Source of the DNA: Agapanthus africanus
Lineage: Eukaryota; Streptophyta; Magnoliopsida; Asparagales; Amaryllidaceae
Assembly (NCBI GenBank): GCA_030015575.1
Contig: JASDDO010000026.1
Coordinates: 194,767,739-194,831,738, forward strand
Reading direction: 5' to 3'
DNA: 64,000 nt
Numbering within the stretch: the first letter of the stretch is position 1; each line of letters opens with the position of its first letter. This document shows, piece after piece, positions 32,753 through 44,809 of this stretch. The position numbers were made by a program, and so were the translations under genes. The notes under the pieces were generated by a model. The model did no database searches. It saw nothing but the letters and a program-made list of their open reading frames with translations, and was not told the origin of the DNA.

Positions 32753-33500
32753 AACGACCTTTGACCGACCCTAGACTATGACTCAGTGACCAAGTTGACC
32801 GAACCTTCTTAAAAATACTGGCTTTTGGATTGTCCGAATTGCATAAGTCATTATCACTCCTTCTTTTACCCTTTGCATTTCTCAGAACACCCCGTATTAC
32901 TACGAACATCCACTTCTATTGGATAGATCCATCATAAGGTTATATACGAACTCGGAGGGACTTCTTCGAGGATGGATCCAGGTTTAGGAGAAATAGAATT
33001 GGTTTATTCAGTTGTCTTTAATTATCACCTTCTCTCAGGTTGCGGGGGCTCCTAAGTTTAGGAGAGTACACCTATTACGCTTATTGGACAGTCTTCTTCC
33101 AAACCATAGGCAGGTGCCGAAAGGTAGGGAATGAAGAAAACCAATTATCCTAAGTAGGGTGTACAGAAGGTAATAACTAAAGACAAAATAAAGGGATTAG
33201 AAAGAGGGCAAAGTAAATTGCGACTGTTATCATTCACGACCAAAACACGTACTTCATCGCCACTCCTATTTCACCTTTGCTTTTTTCCCCAGTTCGGGAG
33301 AAATAGAATAAGGTATTATTCAGTTGTCTTTTATCATCACCTTCTCTCAAGTTGCGAGTACTCCTAGGATTAGGAGAGTATACCCATTATGCTTACTGGA
33401 TAGTCTTCTTCCAAACCATAGGCTGGTGCCGAACGGTAGGGAAGGAAGAAAACCATTTAGCCTAACGTTGGTGTACAGAAGGTAATGAATAAAGACAAAT
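32753..33500 (+). other. Non-gag block of element B
   Basis: Counterpart of 26777-27640 in A. The order of sequence words is the same (ACTCAGTGACCAAGTTGACC, TTATATACGAACTCG, CTTCTTCCAAACCATAGGC twice). The second direct copy lacks its middle part. It is not recognisable as gag. Confidence 0.6.
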
Positions 33501-36050
33501 AAAGGGATTTGGAGAGATGGCAATAAAATATACGGTTAAAGTCATGAATTGGATTATGGAAGAGACATTACTACGAATACCAGAATACCGCTATGAAACA
33601 TTTTGATGTTTCAGTGCATTGTTAATGGAAAACTGATTTCCCGATTAGATACTTACTCCAGTGTATGTATTTACCAGGTTTTATTCTCATATCTGTATGG
33701 TTTTACAGATGATGAGTGGGAGTAGGTTATTGGGAATAAGGTGATCATCCTCATTATATCGGAATTCATTGTAATTGGTGATATTTGAGGAAGTCGCCTG
33801 AGTTTTTGCCAGACGACATGTATTTGGTTTTGAATATCCGTTATTGTGCACCAATTTCAAAATGATATATCTGTACGTTTATTTTTATAAAGTGAGATAT
33901 AACTTTTTGAGATTATGTCTGTGACATTTACCTATATCAGATACGATTAGGTAAGGAGCATTGAACAACGGAGTAGTTCTTAACCATAAGTACAGTTTTC
34001 AACCTACGACGCACAAGTTTTGAGTTATTCAACTCAGCGGACTTATACAGAGTATTGTATGTTGTCCAGTGTCCATCAGGACAAAGGGGTAGGTCCTCGT
34101 ACTATGTTCTGTTTACTTATGACTTCTCTAGTTTTTAGACAAGTGTTTCGTAGAAATACAAGGTCTAAGTTTTGAAAAGTTGTGGGTATAAGAATAAAGT
34201 AGAGAACCAGGTGTCACAAGTATCGGGATTCTTCAAAGAGATCGAAGATGTAGATTCTTGTGATTGGTATTCAGATGATAGTAATGGTTTTGAGAAACTT
34301 GTTTCTCTTTCAGGTTACTCATAATTGGATGTATTCCTAAGTTGAGTAATGCTAATTAGCCTCTCTCCATTAAGTTGATATGCACTGGAGACAGCTGCAT
34401 GATTTGAATCTGGTTCCAATTAAATAAGTGTCAAATGTTTCTATATTGAATATAGAATGGTTTGATGTTAAGGTACGGTGAGTTGTCCAGCTTATGCTTA
34501 AAACTAGACACTGGATAACTCAAGGCACGTTTCCGTAATGGTAGTTTATGGGTTGACCCTGGCTTTGACAAGGGTTGATTTTCTACCATCTGGAAGATCA
34601 ATAGTGATATTGTTCTTGACTCGCCACTGTTTTAGTAAAATGGATTTTTTCATAAAACGGTAGTGGGAGTATGGTAGAACTGGAAGTGATTCCAGAACCG
34701 CAAACGATTACGGAAAATTTAATAGGACCTATATATTCAATCAGGTTTGACATTCCATTAGCTACTCCGCAGATATGGTAGGTAACCTCAGACACCCGAG
34801 AGGTACTCCGGTAGCCTCAAGGACGGTGACAGGGAGGTTCTTGTTTACCCAGACTTGACACTACTGTTGTTCCAGGCTATGAGACCCGGCAGGAGAATAA
34901 GTATAGCGTCGTTCTAAACTAGCTTTAGAAGTGTACGTATATATTATTCTTCCATAGGGTTGTCGTAGTCAGTGGGAGCAGCGGAAGCATAGTGGGCAAG
35001 TAGCTTATGTCTATTTATAGACTTGAACAGTTATAGCGGAGATAGATCATCTAATTTTGATATGACAGTCATGGCTTTGACTTCATCAGAATAGAGGATG
35101 GATCTGTTAAGAAGGTAGTAGGGTGTGATGTCCTGGTATTTGGATGACATACACAGAGTAGGAAGTAAAATTCCTATACTACGATCGGTTGTACTGTGGT
35201 CGTCACACAGTAGTTTCTCCACAAAGGATATGGATATAATATCAGACATTCTGGTTACTAGATCTATAGTTTTAGATCTAGATTTGGGTAGCTGCCCAAT
35301 ATGGGTATTTTGACAGTATTCTAATAGTATTTTACAATAGATGACTCCTGGCATGGTGGTGTACCTGCAGGTGATGGAGTCACCCTCTCTAAAGGTGTCT
35401 TATAGACTAAAGGGGAGAGGGAAGTGCATGATTGGCAGATCACTTGCTTAGGCAATTAAGTCAATCATGAGATGTCAAGTACCACACCAGATGTTATTTT
35501 TTCACTAGATGTGATAAGTTTATATTAATCCAATCCTGAAGAAACATAAGGAAGCAGTTTTAGAACATAAGTGAATGTTCTACGGATTTGATAACGGCAG
35601 CCTCCTTCGGGAGACGGTTATCATTCCAGGCTTCAAAGGTGACATGGATGACAGAGTGATTGTCAGAGTTATAGTTTTCCCTCTGACGAGGGACAGTATT
35701 ATGGACAGTTGGTCCAAGAGGATACTGTGCGAGGCATGGTGCTGGATACTGATTAGGTTCAGTTATCAATACAGTCTAAGTTTGGATTTGAAGTTCATTT
35801 AAGAACTACGTCCCATCAGATATCCATACATATTCTAAGACAGGTATTACTCGATTCGGGAGATGGCTTTCTCCGCGAACTTGAGATTTAGAGAGATATA
35901 GAAAGAAACATCAGGGCGGATCCAGTCACTGAGGCAATTTCTCGAACACAATAGTTTTACAAACGAGCTTTGTGAAACTGATTAGTAGAGGAGTTGGATG
36001 TTCGGTATCACACGGGCTGTGAGTATGCGACATCGCAATAATTAGCCTTA
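33500..36050 (+). pseudogene. Corrupted pol of element B
   Basis: Aligned in order with A's pol remnant: a protease/linker zone, integrase pieces near 34100-34240, the linker GTAGAACTGGAAGTGATTCC near 34674, an RT remnant TTGGATGACATACACAGAG near 35141 that replaces the catalytic loop, and an RNase H/C-terminal remnant near 35800-35940. No frame exceeds about 130 codons and none matches pol for long. The damage shared with A points to a common non-autonomous ancestor. Confidence 0.8.
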
Positions 36051-36066
36051 AGTGCAAGTGGGAGAT

Positions 36067-38161
36067 TATTGGATATAGTGCCCTCAAAGTCAATAATTGG
36101 ATCGCAGGCACGTGATTGCAATGATTGAGGGGGGACCTATACCGATATGACAATCTTGATCGAGATGATAGTATGCTATCTGGTTTGTCTTTATCATCGT
36201 ATATATGCTTTAGTTCACTATTGCATGATGATAGAGCCCATAGGATTCTTGCTTGACTGCCAGCAGTATGATGGCGATCATATACATGGGAGCTGGGGTC
36301 TATAAGCACATCCTTAATGTGTCCCTAGTCATGGGAGTTTCGAGACAGGGCATCGATACTCCAGAGTAGACTAGTGTATACAGTCGAGACCCCGACGAGG
36401 GGCGGTGGCCGGTCTAACAAGCCACTGGTGTCAGTTGGATCACCTAAGATGTATACAGGTGCTCATTGGGTTATGAGTACACCGGACAGGACTCGCCGGG
36501 AACATACTAGTTGGTATTATACCTACAGTCAGATAGCAGTTCCCTGGTGACATGTGTACAGGTTAGTTTATCGACCTGAGATCGTCATTTGTCTCGTATG
36601 AGTTCCCACTGTGCTTTGATTACTACCCTACCACGCTCAAAGGAGACGTGCATACAGGTTTTAGTTGGGTACAGTCCCGAGCCACATGGAGGCAGTGAAC
36701 GGATCGTCGGGGATTCGTCTCTCCCGGTATTGGGGGTTGATGTCGGACAGTGCACGGGTGGCCATCACTAGAAATCCTAGGCCGGGATAGTGGAGAATTA
36801 CTGATTTGGATCAGTAGCTTCTCAGGAGTGATGGGCTTCATACCGACACGAATTATCGCGTTATTAGGGGTCTGACTTTATCCACCCCCCTAGACTCGAT
36901 ATGCGATATTCTTAGACGAACGGACCGGACTATACGGATATTGTCACTGTCAGGCTCAGTAGGGTTTCTGGATGAGTTCGCTCGTCAGCTTCCCTTCTAA
37001 TCAATACATAGGCAACCGTTACGTACAGCTTGTACCTCTGACGTGCTAGTGGTTATACCCAGTGCCAGTGTGTTGATGAGTCATTAGAGTCCCCCACAGA
37101 CAGTTTCCCAAGAACGGGCGAAACGTTGTAGAGGCCGTATGGTTTTATGGCAGGGTTCGGAAAATGCACGTGCGTTTACGGACGTGTCATATTACGAGCA
37201 GATAATACTGGTAGGCTTTGGTTTAAGCTGGATCCCAATATTATACTGTGTAGATATAATATCTTTGTCTCAGTTGCATTTGTATTCGGTCGTAATACAA
37301 ATGCGGGTATGTTTATACTGTTATGTGGTTATCCTGAAATTCGTTTCGGGGTCGCTTTTGGAAGTTGTCAGTTTCCAGTTTTCTATCAGCCGTATTAAAC
37401 ATTCGGTTTAATACGGATTTATCTTTTCCTGATGAGTGCGGAAGGTTCTAGAAGGTTCTAGATTTGGTGACAAGACTTGATGATTCATTGTTAGCATTTA
37501 ATGATATGATGATGTGTTTTCATGGTTCATTGTATGCATTTAATGAATGCAAGGTGTCATTAGTGACTCGTTTTGTATTCATTAAGTGTTATGATAAGGT
37601 TTCTTCTTGTGGTCACCTCCTTAGCTCCTACACTCACCTCCCCCCTCCTCTTATATGGCCGGCCCCTCTCTTGTGAGGGTATGGTTGATTTTTGGGAAAA
37701 AGATTATGGTTTTGGTTCATGGAAATTAGTATATTCAATTCTCATTTCACCCGATTCCAAAAAGGCAACTTCAATAACCGTTTGTCCATAGCTTTGGACG
37801 AAGCGAGACAAAGTGTTCTACTCATTCTCTACATCAATCTTGGTCATCTCTTTTAGCAAACTTGATGATCGAGTTGCCTCGGTTTAGAGACGGGAGCCCG
37901 TTTAAAGATCCGTCGACGTGGTGCCACCTGGACGAGAAGACTGGAGATTCAGGAGATCGGAGCAGCCGCAACAAAGCGTGGGATGATGGTTGAAGGCCGA
38001 AGGACTCGGATCATTCGGTATAACATTTCTACCCACTTTATAGTTTGTTAGTTTAGCTTTAATGGCAGATCCGGGTTATAGTATAAGATAGCGCTAGTTA
38101 AAAAGTTTTTGTTCCACATTTGGCGTCTGTTAGACGGCCGGGGCGCTACCGTGTACTTATA
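36067..38161 (+). repeat. 3' LTR of element B
   Basis: 2095 bp. It begins TATTGGATATAG (TA for TG) and ends TACTTATA (TA for CA). It is followed by TSD GTTAG. The conserved block at 36923-36937 carries one C-to-T change. Confidence 0.9.
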
Positions 38162-38166
38162 GTTAG

Positions 38167-41100
38167 TTATTGAGAACTGTTTCTCAGTTTACCCTACGTC
38201 CTGGGTATTAGATACCGGATCGGGATCCCACATATGTAAATTGTTACATGTGCTACGTAAAGGTAGAGAACTGGGAAAAGGTGATCATTCCGTTCAAGTA
38301 GGGAATGGTGCAAGTATTGCAGCCAAAGCAGTTGGCGAATATCACCTAATATTACCAAGTAGTAATACACTGATTCTGAATGGGTGCTATTATATACCGA
38401 ACATGATGTGCAACATTATATCAGTTTCTTTATTAAGTAAAGAAGGATATAATTTTGTTGTACAGGATAATGTTATGAACATATTCCTAAATCAAAAGTT
38501 GATTGGATCAGGCTCGTTACATAATGGCATATTCATTCTCAATCAAAATACAGTCCTTAATATACAAAACACACACAAGAGGAAGAGTTCAGAAATGAAC
38601 GAATCCTTCTTGTGGCATTGTAGACTTGGTCATATCAATGCGACACGACTAGCTAAGTTACATAAGGATGGATATTTGAATTCGTTCGAATTATCATCTT
38701 ATGATACTTGCCATTCATGTCTCAAAGGTAAAATGACCAAAACTCCGTTTAGTGAACACGGAGAAAGAGTTACGGAACTCTTAGGACTGGTACATAGTGA
38801 TGTATGCGGTCCTATATCTAGACATGCCAGGAACGGTTCTTCCTACTTCATTACATTCACTGACGATCTCTCTAGATACGGACATGTGTTCCTGATGAAA
38901 CACAAGTCTGAAGCTTTTGAGAAATTCAGAGAATATAAGCACGAAGTAGAGAACCAAACGGGAAAAAGTATTAAAATCCTTCGATTTGATCGAGGAGGAG
39001 AATACTTGAGCAATGAGTTCCTAGATTATCTAAAAGAGAATGGGATTCTTTCTCAGCTTACTCCTCCTTATACACCACAGCACAACGGTGTATCGGAGCG
39101 GAGGAATCGCACCCTATTAGATATGGTGCGCTCTATGATGAGTGATACTGAATTACCTATTTCCTTCTGAGGACATGCACTGGAGACAGCTGCATACCTA
39201 TTGAATAGAGTTCCAATCAAATCAGTGCCTACCACTCCATATGAGATATGGAATGGGAAGAGACCATGTATTAATTTTATTCAGATATGGAGTTGTCCGG
39301 CCTATATAAAAACACAAAATCCGGACAAGCTCGAGGCAAGGTCTGTCCTATGTAAGTTTATTGGATATCCCAAACATTCGCGAGGGTATATCTTCTACCA
39401 CTCCGAGAAACAAAAGGTGTTTATTTCTCGACATGTCACCTTTTTAGAAAAGGGATTTCTTATGAAAGAAATTAATGGCAATGAGGTAGAACTGGAAGAA
39501 GTTCCAGCAACACAAACTACGACAGATGATTTAGTGGAACCAGAGAATTCAGTAGTACCCGACGAACCCCAGCCTCTCCGCCGATCTAGCAGGGTTTCTT
39601 ACCCACCTGAGAGATACTACGGTTTTCTCATTGATGGTGGGAGCGAGGATTGCATCATGGAAGATGATGACCCGACTAGTTTCGAGCAGGCCATCACGAG
39701 TAGTGACTCTGTGAAATGGCTGGATGCAATGCGATCTGAGATGGAATCCATGTACACCAACAAAGTATGGACTTTGGAAAATGCTCCTGAGGGGGTAAAA
39801 CTCATTAGGAGCAAGTGGATCTTTAAAAAGAAAATTGGTGTAGATGGAAAAATTGAGACTTTCAAAGCTAGACTTGTTGCAAAGGGTTTTCGTCAACGAC
39901 CAGGTGTGGATTATGACGAAACTTTTTCTCCAGTGGCTATGCTTAAGTCCATCCGGATCTTACTTGCCATTGCTGCATAACATGACTACGAAATCTGGCA
40001 AATGGATGGTAAGACCGCCTTTCTAAACGGTGATTTAGAAGAGTGAGTGTACATGACTCAGCCAGAGGGGTTCGTAGATAGTGGGAGCAGCGGAAAGGTG
40101 TGCAAGCTGCTTAAATCCATATATGGGTTAAAGCAAGCATCGCAGAGTTGGAACATCTGTTTTGATGTTGTAGTCAAAGAGTTTGACTTCATCAAAAATG
40201 TAGATGAACCTTGTATTTATAAGAAGGTTGCAGAGAGTAAGGTTGTATTCCTCGTATTGTACGTGGATGACTTAGTCTTGATAGGAAATGATGTTCCTAT
40301 GCTGCAATCAGTCAAGCTCTTCTTATCACAAAGATTCTCAATGAAAGATCTAGGTGATGCCTCCTGCATATTGGGAATCATGATCTATAGAGATAGATCT
40401 AAACGGATACTGGGATTGTCCCAATCCAGGTACATTGACACCATACTAAAGAGATTTAGTATGGAAGAATCTAAGCGTGGGAACCTTCCCACGATCTCTA
40501 GACTCACTCTCTCCAAAGAGATGTCTTCCAAGACTGATTTGGAGAGAGCTCGCATGCAAGGGATACCCTATGCTTCGGCAGTAGGCTCTATCATGTATGC
40601 GATACTATGTACCAGACCCGATGTAGCATACTCACTAAGTGTAGTGAGTAGGTATCAAGCAGATCCTGGAGAGAGTCACTGGATAGCTGTGAAGAACATT
40701 CTCAAGTACTTGAGAAGGACTAAAGAGATGTTCTTGGTGTATGGTAACGGAGAACTCCAGGTGGAGTCCTTTACCGATTCCAGCTTCCAAAGTGATAAGG
40801 ACGACTCTAAGTCGCACTCGGGATTTGTCTTTACCCTCAATGGAGGGGCGATATGTTGGAAGAGTTCTAAATAGGATACCGTTGCAGACTCGACGATGGA
40901 GGCTGAATACATCGCTGCCAACGATGCTGCCAAAGAGGCTGTCTGGATAAAGAAGTTCATTACTGAACTTGGTGTGGTTCCATCCATTGAACATCCAATA
41001 CCTCTGTATTGCGATAACAATGGAGCTGTGGCTTTGGCCAAGGAAGCCAGGTCCCATCAAAAGTCCAGACATATTCTGAGGCGGTATCACCTGATCAGGG

Positions 41101-41246
41101 AGATAGTTGATCGCCGGGAGATCGAGGTCAGGAGAGTAGATACGAAGGACAACACTGCGGATCCACTCACGAAGGCCATTCCCAAGATACAATTTGAGAG
41201 ATTATTCGGGATGCTAGGTATGAGATACTACAGTAGCTGGCCTTAG
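38167..41246 (+). pseudogene. Pol of element C, one frame with four stops
   Basis: Protease (LDTGSGSHIC), integrase (HSDVCGP, RFDRGGEY, NGVSERRNR), RT (LYVDDLVLIGND) and RNase H (MEAEYIAAND, LYCDNNGA) follow in the order of element I. All are in one reading frame with no visible frameshift. Four in-frame stops interrupt it: TGA 39168-39170 (Trp codon in element I), TAA 39978-39980 (Phe), TGA 40044-40046 (Cys) and TAG 40872-40874 (Gln). Integrase also reads RFDRGGEY where element I has RSDRGGEY. The natural stop is TAG 41244-41246. Protein similarity to element I is high, so C's pol became inactive late, unlike A, B and D. Confidence 0.93.
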
Positions 41247-41260
41247 TGCAAGTGGGAGAT
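41247..41260 (+). other. Polypurine tract of C
   Basis: TGCAAGTGGGAGAT immediately upstream of the 3' LTR, identical to that of element I. Confidence 0.9.
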
Positions 41261-43466
41261 TGTTAATTATGTATATGCCCTAGAGGCCATTGTTGTACGT
41301 ATGATGTATATTATAATGGATGCTTGGATATATATAGAGAGGACTTTCTTGCTCGTCATGATAGTATGCTATTTGGTTTTCCTTTATCTTAACATGTTGA
41401 CTTATATTAGTTTACTGTCTTACTCTCACATGTTGATAAAGCCCTTAGGATCTGTACTCGACTACTGGGACTATGATGAGATCATACTAGTGGGGCCACG
41501 GTAGTCGATGAGTACATCCTATAACTGTTCCTAGTCGAGGGTGTGTCGAGACAGGGCATCGATACACCAGAGTAGACTAGCATATACGCATCTTGACCCA
41601 TATGATGGGCGATGAATGATCCTATATCCATCGGTGTTTTGACATCAGAGATGGTGTACGGGTGCTCAGTGGAGACTGGATACACTGGACGGACTCGCCG
41701 AGAACTCCCAGATGGTGATATACCACACGTCAGATGACAGTTCTCCGATGACACTGGTACTGGGTAGTCTGTAGACCCGAGATCGTCATAGAGCCTTGTG
41801 TGATTCCTACTGTGCTTTGATTTCCACCTTACCACGTCCAAGAGGGCGTGCAAAACGGTGGATTTTGGGTGCAGTCCCGAATCACATGAAGGCAATGAGC
41901 GATAGGAGGGGATTCTTCTTTCCCTGTATAGGGAGTTGATGTTGTGCTATGTTCGATTGGCTATAACTGGAAGTCCCTGACCAGGGCTGATATAGAGATT
42001 TACTGGTAAGTGTTACCAGTAGTTTCTCGACCCGTTATGAGCCTCACATCGACACGACTTATCGGTTACTGGGGTCTGACGTATACCACCCCTAGACTTG
42101 ATATGCGACATATCAGACGAAAAGACCGGACTGTACGGGAGTGTTACTGATTGGATTCACAGGAGAATGTACAAGCTACCTTGTTGATCTTCTAATCGCT
42201 CAATATCTGGGTGGCTGTTACGTTTAGCTGACCGCTTGCAGCTTGTGGGTGTTTGATATGATCATCACCTGCTACCGGCGTATTGACGATTCTTTAGAGT
42301 CCTTCACAGAGGTTTCTTGACTCAGGAAAAACGGAGTAGGGGCACATATGTGATATGTGTAGGACCAAGGATAATGAAATATGAGATACCGTATTATATT
42401 CTCGCGATATTAAGATATGAGCCAGGTCATCGGATCAAGTGTTGATTCGATGAATCGGTACATGATATATTAGTCGGTTATATTCGATATAGCCGTATTG
42501 TTGGATCAAGTGTTGATTCGATAATTTAATGTATAATAATATATATGATATATTGCATTACATTATCTAATATTGGCTCACTTTATTATTTCATTTTCTC
42601 ACCGGATAATACATTGATATATATGCGATATATATTAATTGTATTATTTTCTTTTGTTACAAATAAATAATAAATATGTGATATATATTATTGTAACATG
42701 ATATGATTACTAATGTAACATGTTTAGTGGAGATTAAACAAGGTTAAGGTTTGAATTGGGTTAGTTCTTTCATGAACCTTCTAGAAGGTTTCTTTTTGTT
42801 TTGAGCTAAGATATTATGATTGATATTTTCTAGTGAGTCATTCTTAACCCAACCCAAACCCTTAGCCTTAGTTAGTTCTCTACATGAGTTAGCCTAGTCA
42901 TAGTTAACCATGATTGCATTATTAATCATATATGATTTCATTATTCATCATAAAAGGAATTAATTCATTCTTCTTCTTCTTCTTCTTCAACCTTGAGCTT
43001 TGAGAAAGCTTTCTAGGTTTTCTTCATGTGATGAGATTGTGTGAGAATTTGATATAAAAAGAAAGTATAAATACTACTCCATCATCCTCATCTAATCTAG
43101 CCAATTAGAGTAGGGTGTTCAACTCATTAGAGAGAGAGAGAGCTTGAGTTATAGAAATTTCGACGTAGATCATCGGAGAAAAGGAAGACTACAAGCTAGC
43201 ATGGATCGTTCGAGTTATGGAGCCTCTGTTGAATCCGGGAGATCGCGGATCGCGGCGAAAGGACTTCTACTCGGAGCTTATGAAGCGAAGGAGCGGACTA
43301 CAAAGGTTGTAATCCCTCACTCTTAGTTGTAAAGATATTTACTTGCATGTTAAACCCTAATTATCTAGCAAAGATCCCGGCTTTGGGTTGTTCGGCACGT
43401 CTAAATTTTTATTCGGGCATGGTTGATGCCTTATTAACCCTTGTAAGAGTGCCTAAAAACTCTACA
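41261..43466 (+). repeat. 3' LTR of element C
   Basis: 2206 bp, from TGTTAATTATGTATATGCC to AAAACTCTACA. The conserved block is at 42124-42138. The next five bases, ATACA (43467-43471), should be the TSD, but the other copy is off the left edge. A donor-like CAAAG|GTTGTAAT is at 43306. Confidence 0.85.
43066..43073 (+). promoter_or_regulatory. TATA box in the 3' LTR of C
   Basis: TATAAATA, followed about 30 bp later by a pyrimidine-rich CATCCTCATC. Transcription would start near 43100, giving an exon of roughly 200 bases before the donor-like site at 43306. Confidence 0.55.
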
Positions 43467-44809
43467 ATACATATCTACACACACACACACACACATATAT
43501 ATATATCAAATTATTAAATCAAAACTTGATTCAATAATCCGGTTATATCATATATAACCCGGCTAATATCAAATATATAAACATATATATATATATATAT
43601 AAATTAAATCATTGAATCAACACTTGATTCAATAATCCGGTTATATCATATATAAGCCGGCTGATATCAAAAATGCTGAATTAGAATACGGTATCATATA
43701 CTCGTATTTAATTAAACTCCCGCACATATCTCCATACATGCCCTATTTCATTTCGCTTGAGGTAGGAAACCTCTATGCGGGACTCTAAAGACTCATCAGT
43801 ACACCAGCAGTAGCTAATGATCACATCAGATACCTACAAGCCGTCAGCGGTACTAGCGGGACGTAACGGCTATCCAGGTATTGAACGAATAGAAAATCAA
43901 CAAGCTAACTTGTCCAAACTCCAGTAGAGCCTAAAAGCAACACTTACCGTACAGTCCGGTCTCTTCGTCTGATATGTCATATATCGAGTTTAGGGGGTGG
44001 AATCGTCAGACCCCACTAACTCGATAAGTCATGCCGTTGTGTGGCCTATAAACTTTTGAGAAACTACTGATAATACTTATCAGTAAATCTCATCAGAGCT
44101 GTCCACGGACTTGCTGTTATAGCTAATCGAGCATAGCGTAACATCAACTCCCAATACCGGGAGAGAAGAAACCCCTCCTATCGCTCAATACCTCCATGTG
44201 ACTCGGGACTGTATCCAAAAACCACCTGTTTGCACAACTCATTTGAGCCATGGCAGGAAGGAAATCAAAGCACAGTGGGAACCACACAAGACACTATGAC
44301 GATCTCGGGTCTAAAAATTAACCTGTACAAGTGTCACCAGAGAACTAATATCTGATGATAGGTACAGTACCATCTAGGAGTTCTCGGTGGGTCCGGTTCA
44401 GTGTACCCATTCTCCAATGAGCACTTGTGTACAATCTTTGATGTCAAATACCAATGATTATGGGATCAACCATCACCCCATGGGGTCAAGAAACGTACAC
44501 ACTAGTCTAGTATGGAATATCGATGCGTTATCTCGATATTCTCTTGACTAGGAACCGTTAAGGATGTGCTCGTGGACTACATAAGCCCCACTAGTATGAT
44601 CTGCACATAGTCCTGATAGTCAAGCCAACATCCTAAGGGCTTTATCAACATGTATCAAAGAGACGGTAAACTAAAACAAGTGCACATGTTAAGATAAAGA
44701 GCAACCAGATAGCATGCTATCATGTCGAGCAAGAAAGTCCTCTATATATATGTCCAAGTATCCACTATAATATACAATAATGGTCTCTAGGGCATACATA
44801 TTCCTAACA
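43467..44809 (-). repeat. E: inverted copia LTR fragment
   Basis: On the minus strand this begins TGTTAGGAATATGTATGCCC at 44809 and follows the order of the C and D LTRs, including the conserved block (43947-43961). It then stops in the (TA)n/(TG)n region at the 3' end of element C. It is missing the last third of an LTR, so C appears to have inserted into an older inverted LTR whose other end lies beyond the left edge. Whether E was a solo LTR or part of an element cannot be seen. Confidence 0.75.
43477..43507. repeat. (AC)n(AT)n microsatellite
   Basis: A simple CA run followed by a TA run within the truncated end of E. A further (TA)n lies at about 43578-43600. Confidence 0.9.

Larger units (their letters stand above)
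2738..38161 (+). mobile_element. Copia element B, complete but non-autonomous, nested
   Basis: Ty1/copia element inserted in C with a perfect TSD GTTAG (2733-2737 and 38162-38166). Its own parts are: 5' LTR 2738-2779 plus 4709-6759; primer site 6761-6772; leader 6773-8584 plus 32357-32752; scrambled pol to about 36050; 3' LTR 36067-38161. It is interrupted by X in the 5' LTR and by element A in the leader. It ends in TATA-type TA instead of CA at 38161, a C-to-T change relative to its other LTR. No open frame of useful length remains in pol. Confidence 0.9.

Noticed and set aside
43201..43305. 35-codon frame ending exactly at the donor-like site of C, possible N-terminal extension of gag after splicing
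   Set aside because: The start codon is not shared by D, and element I has an in-frame stop upstream of its donor; probably chance.
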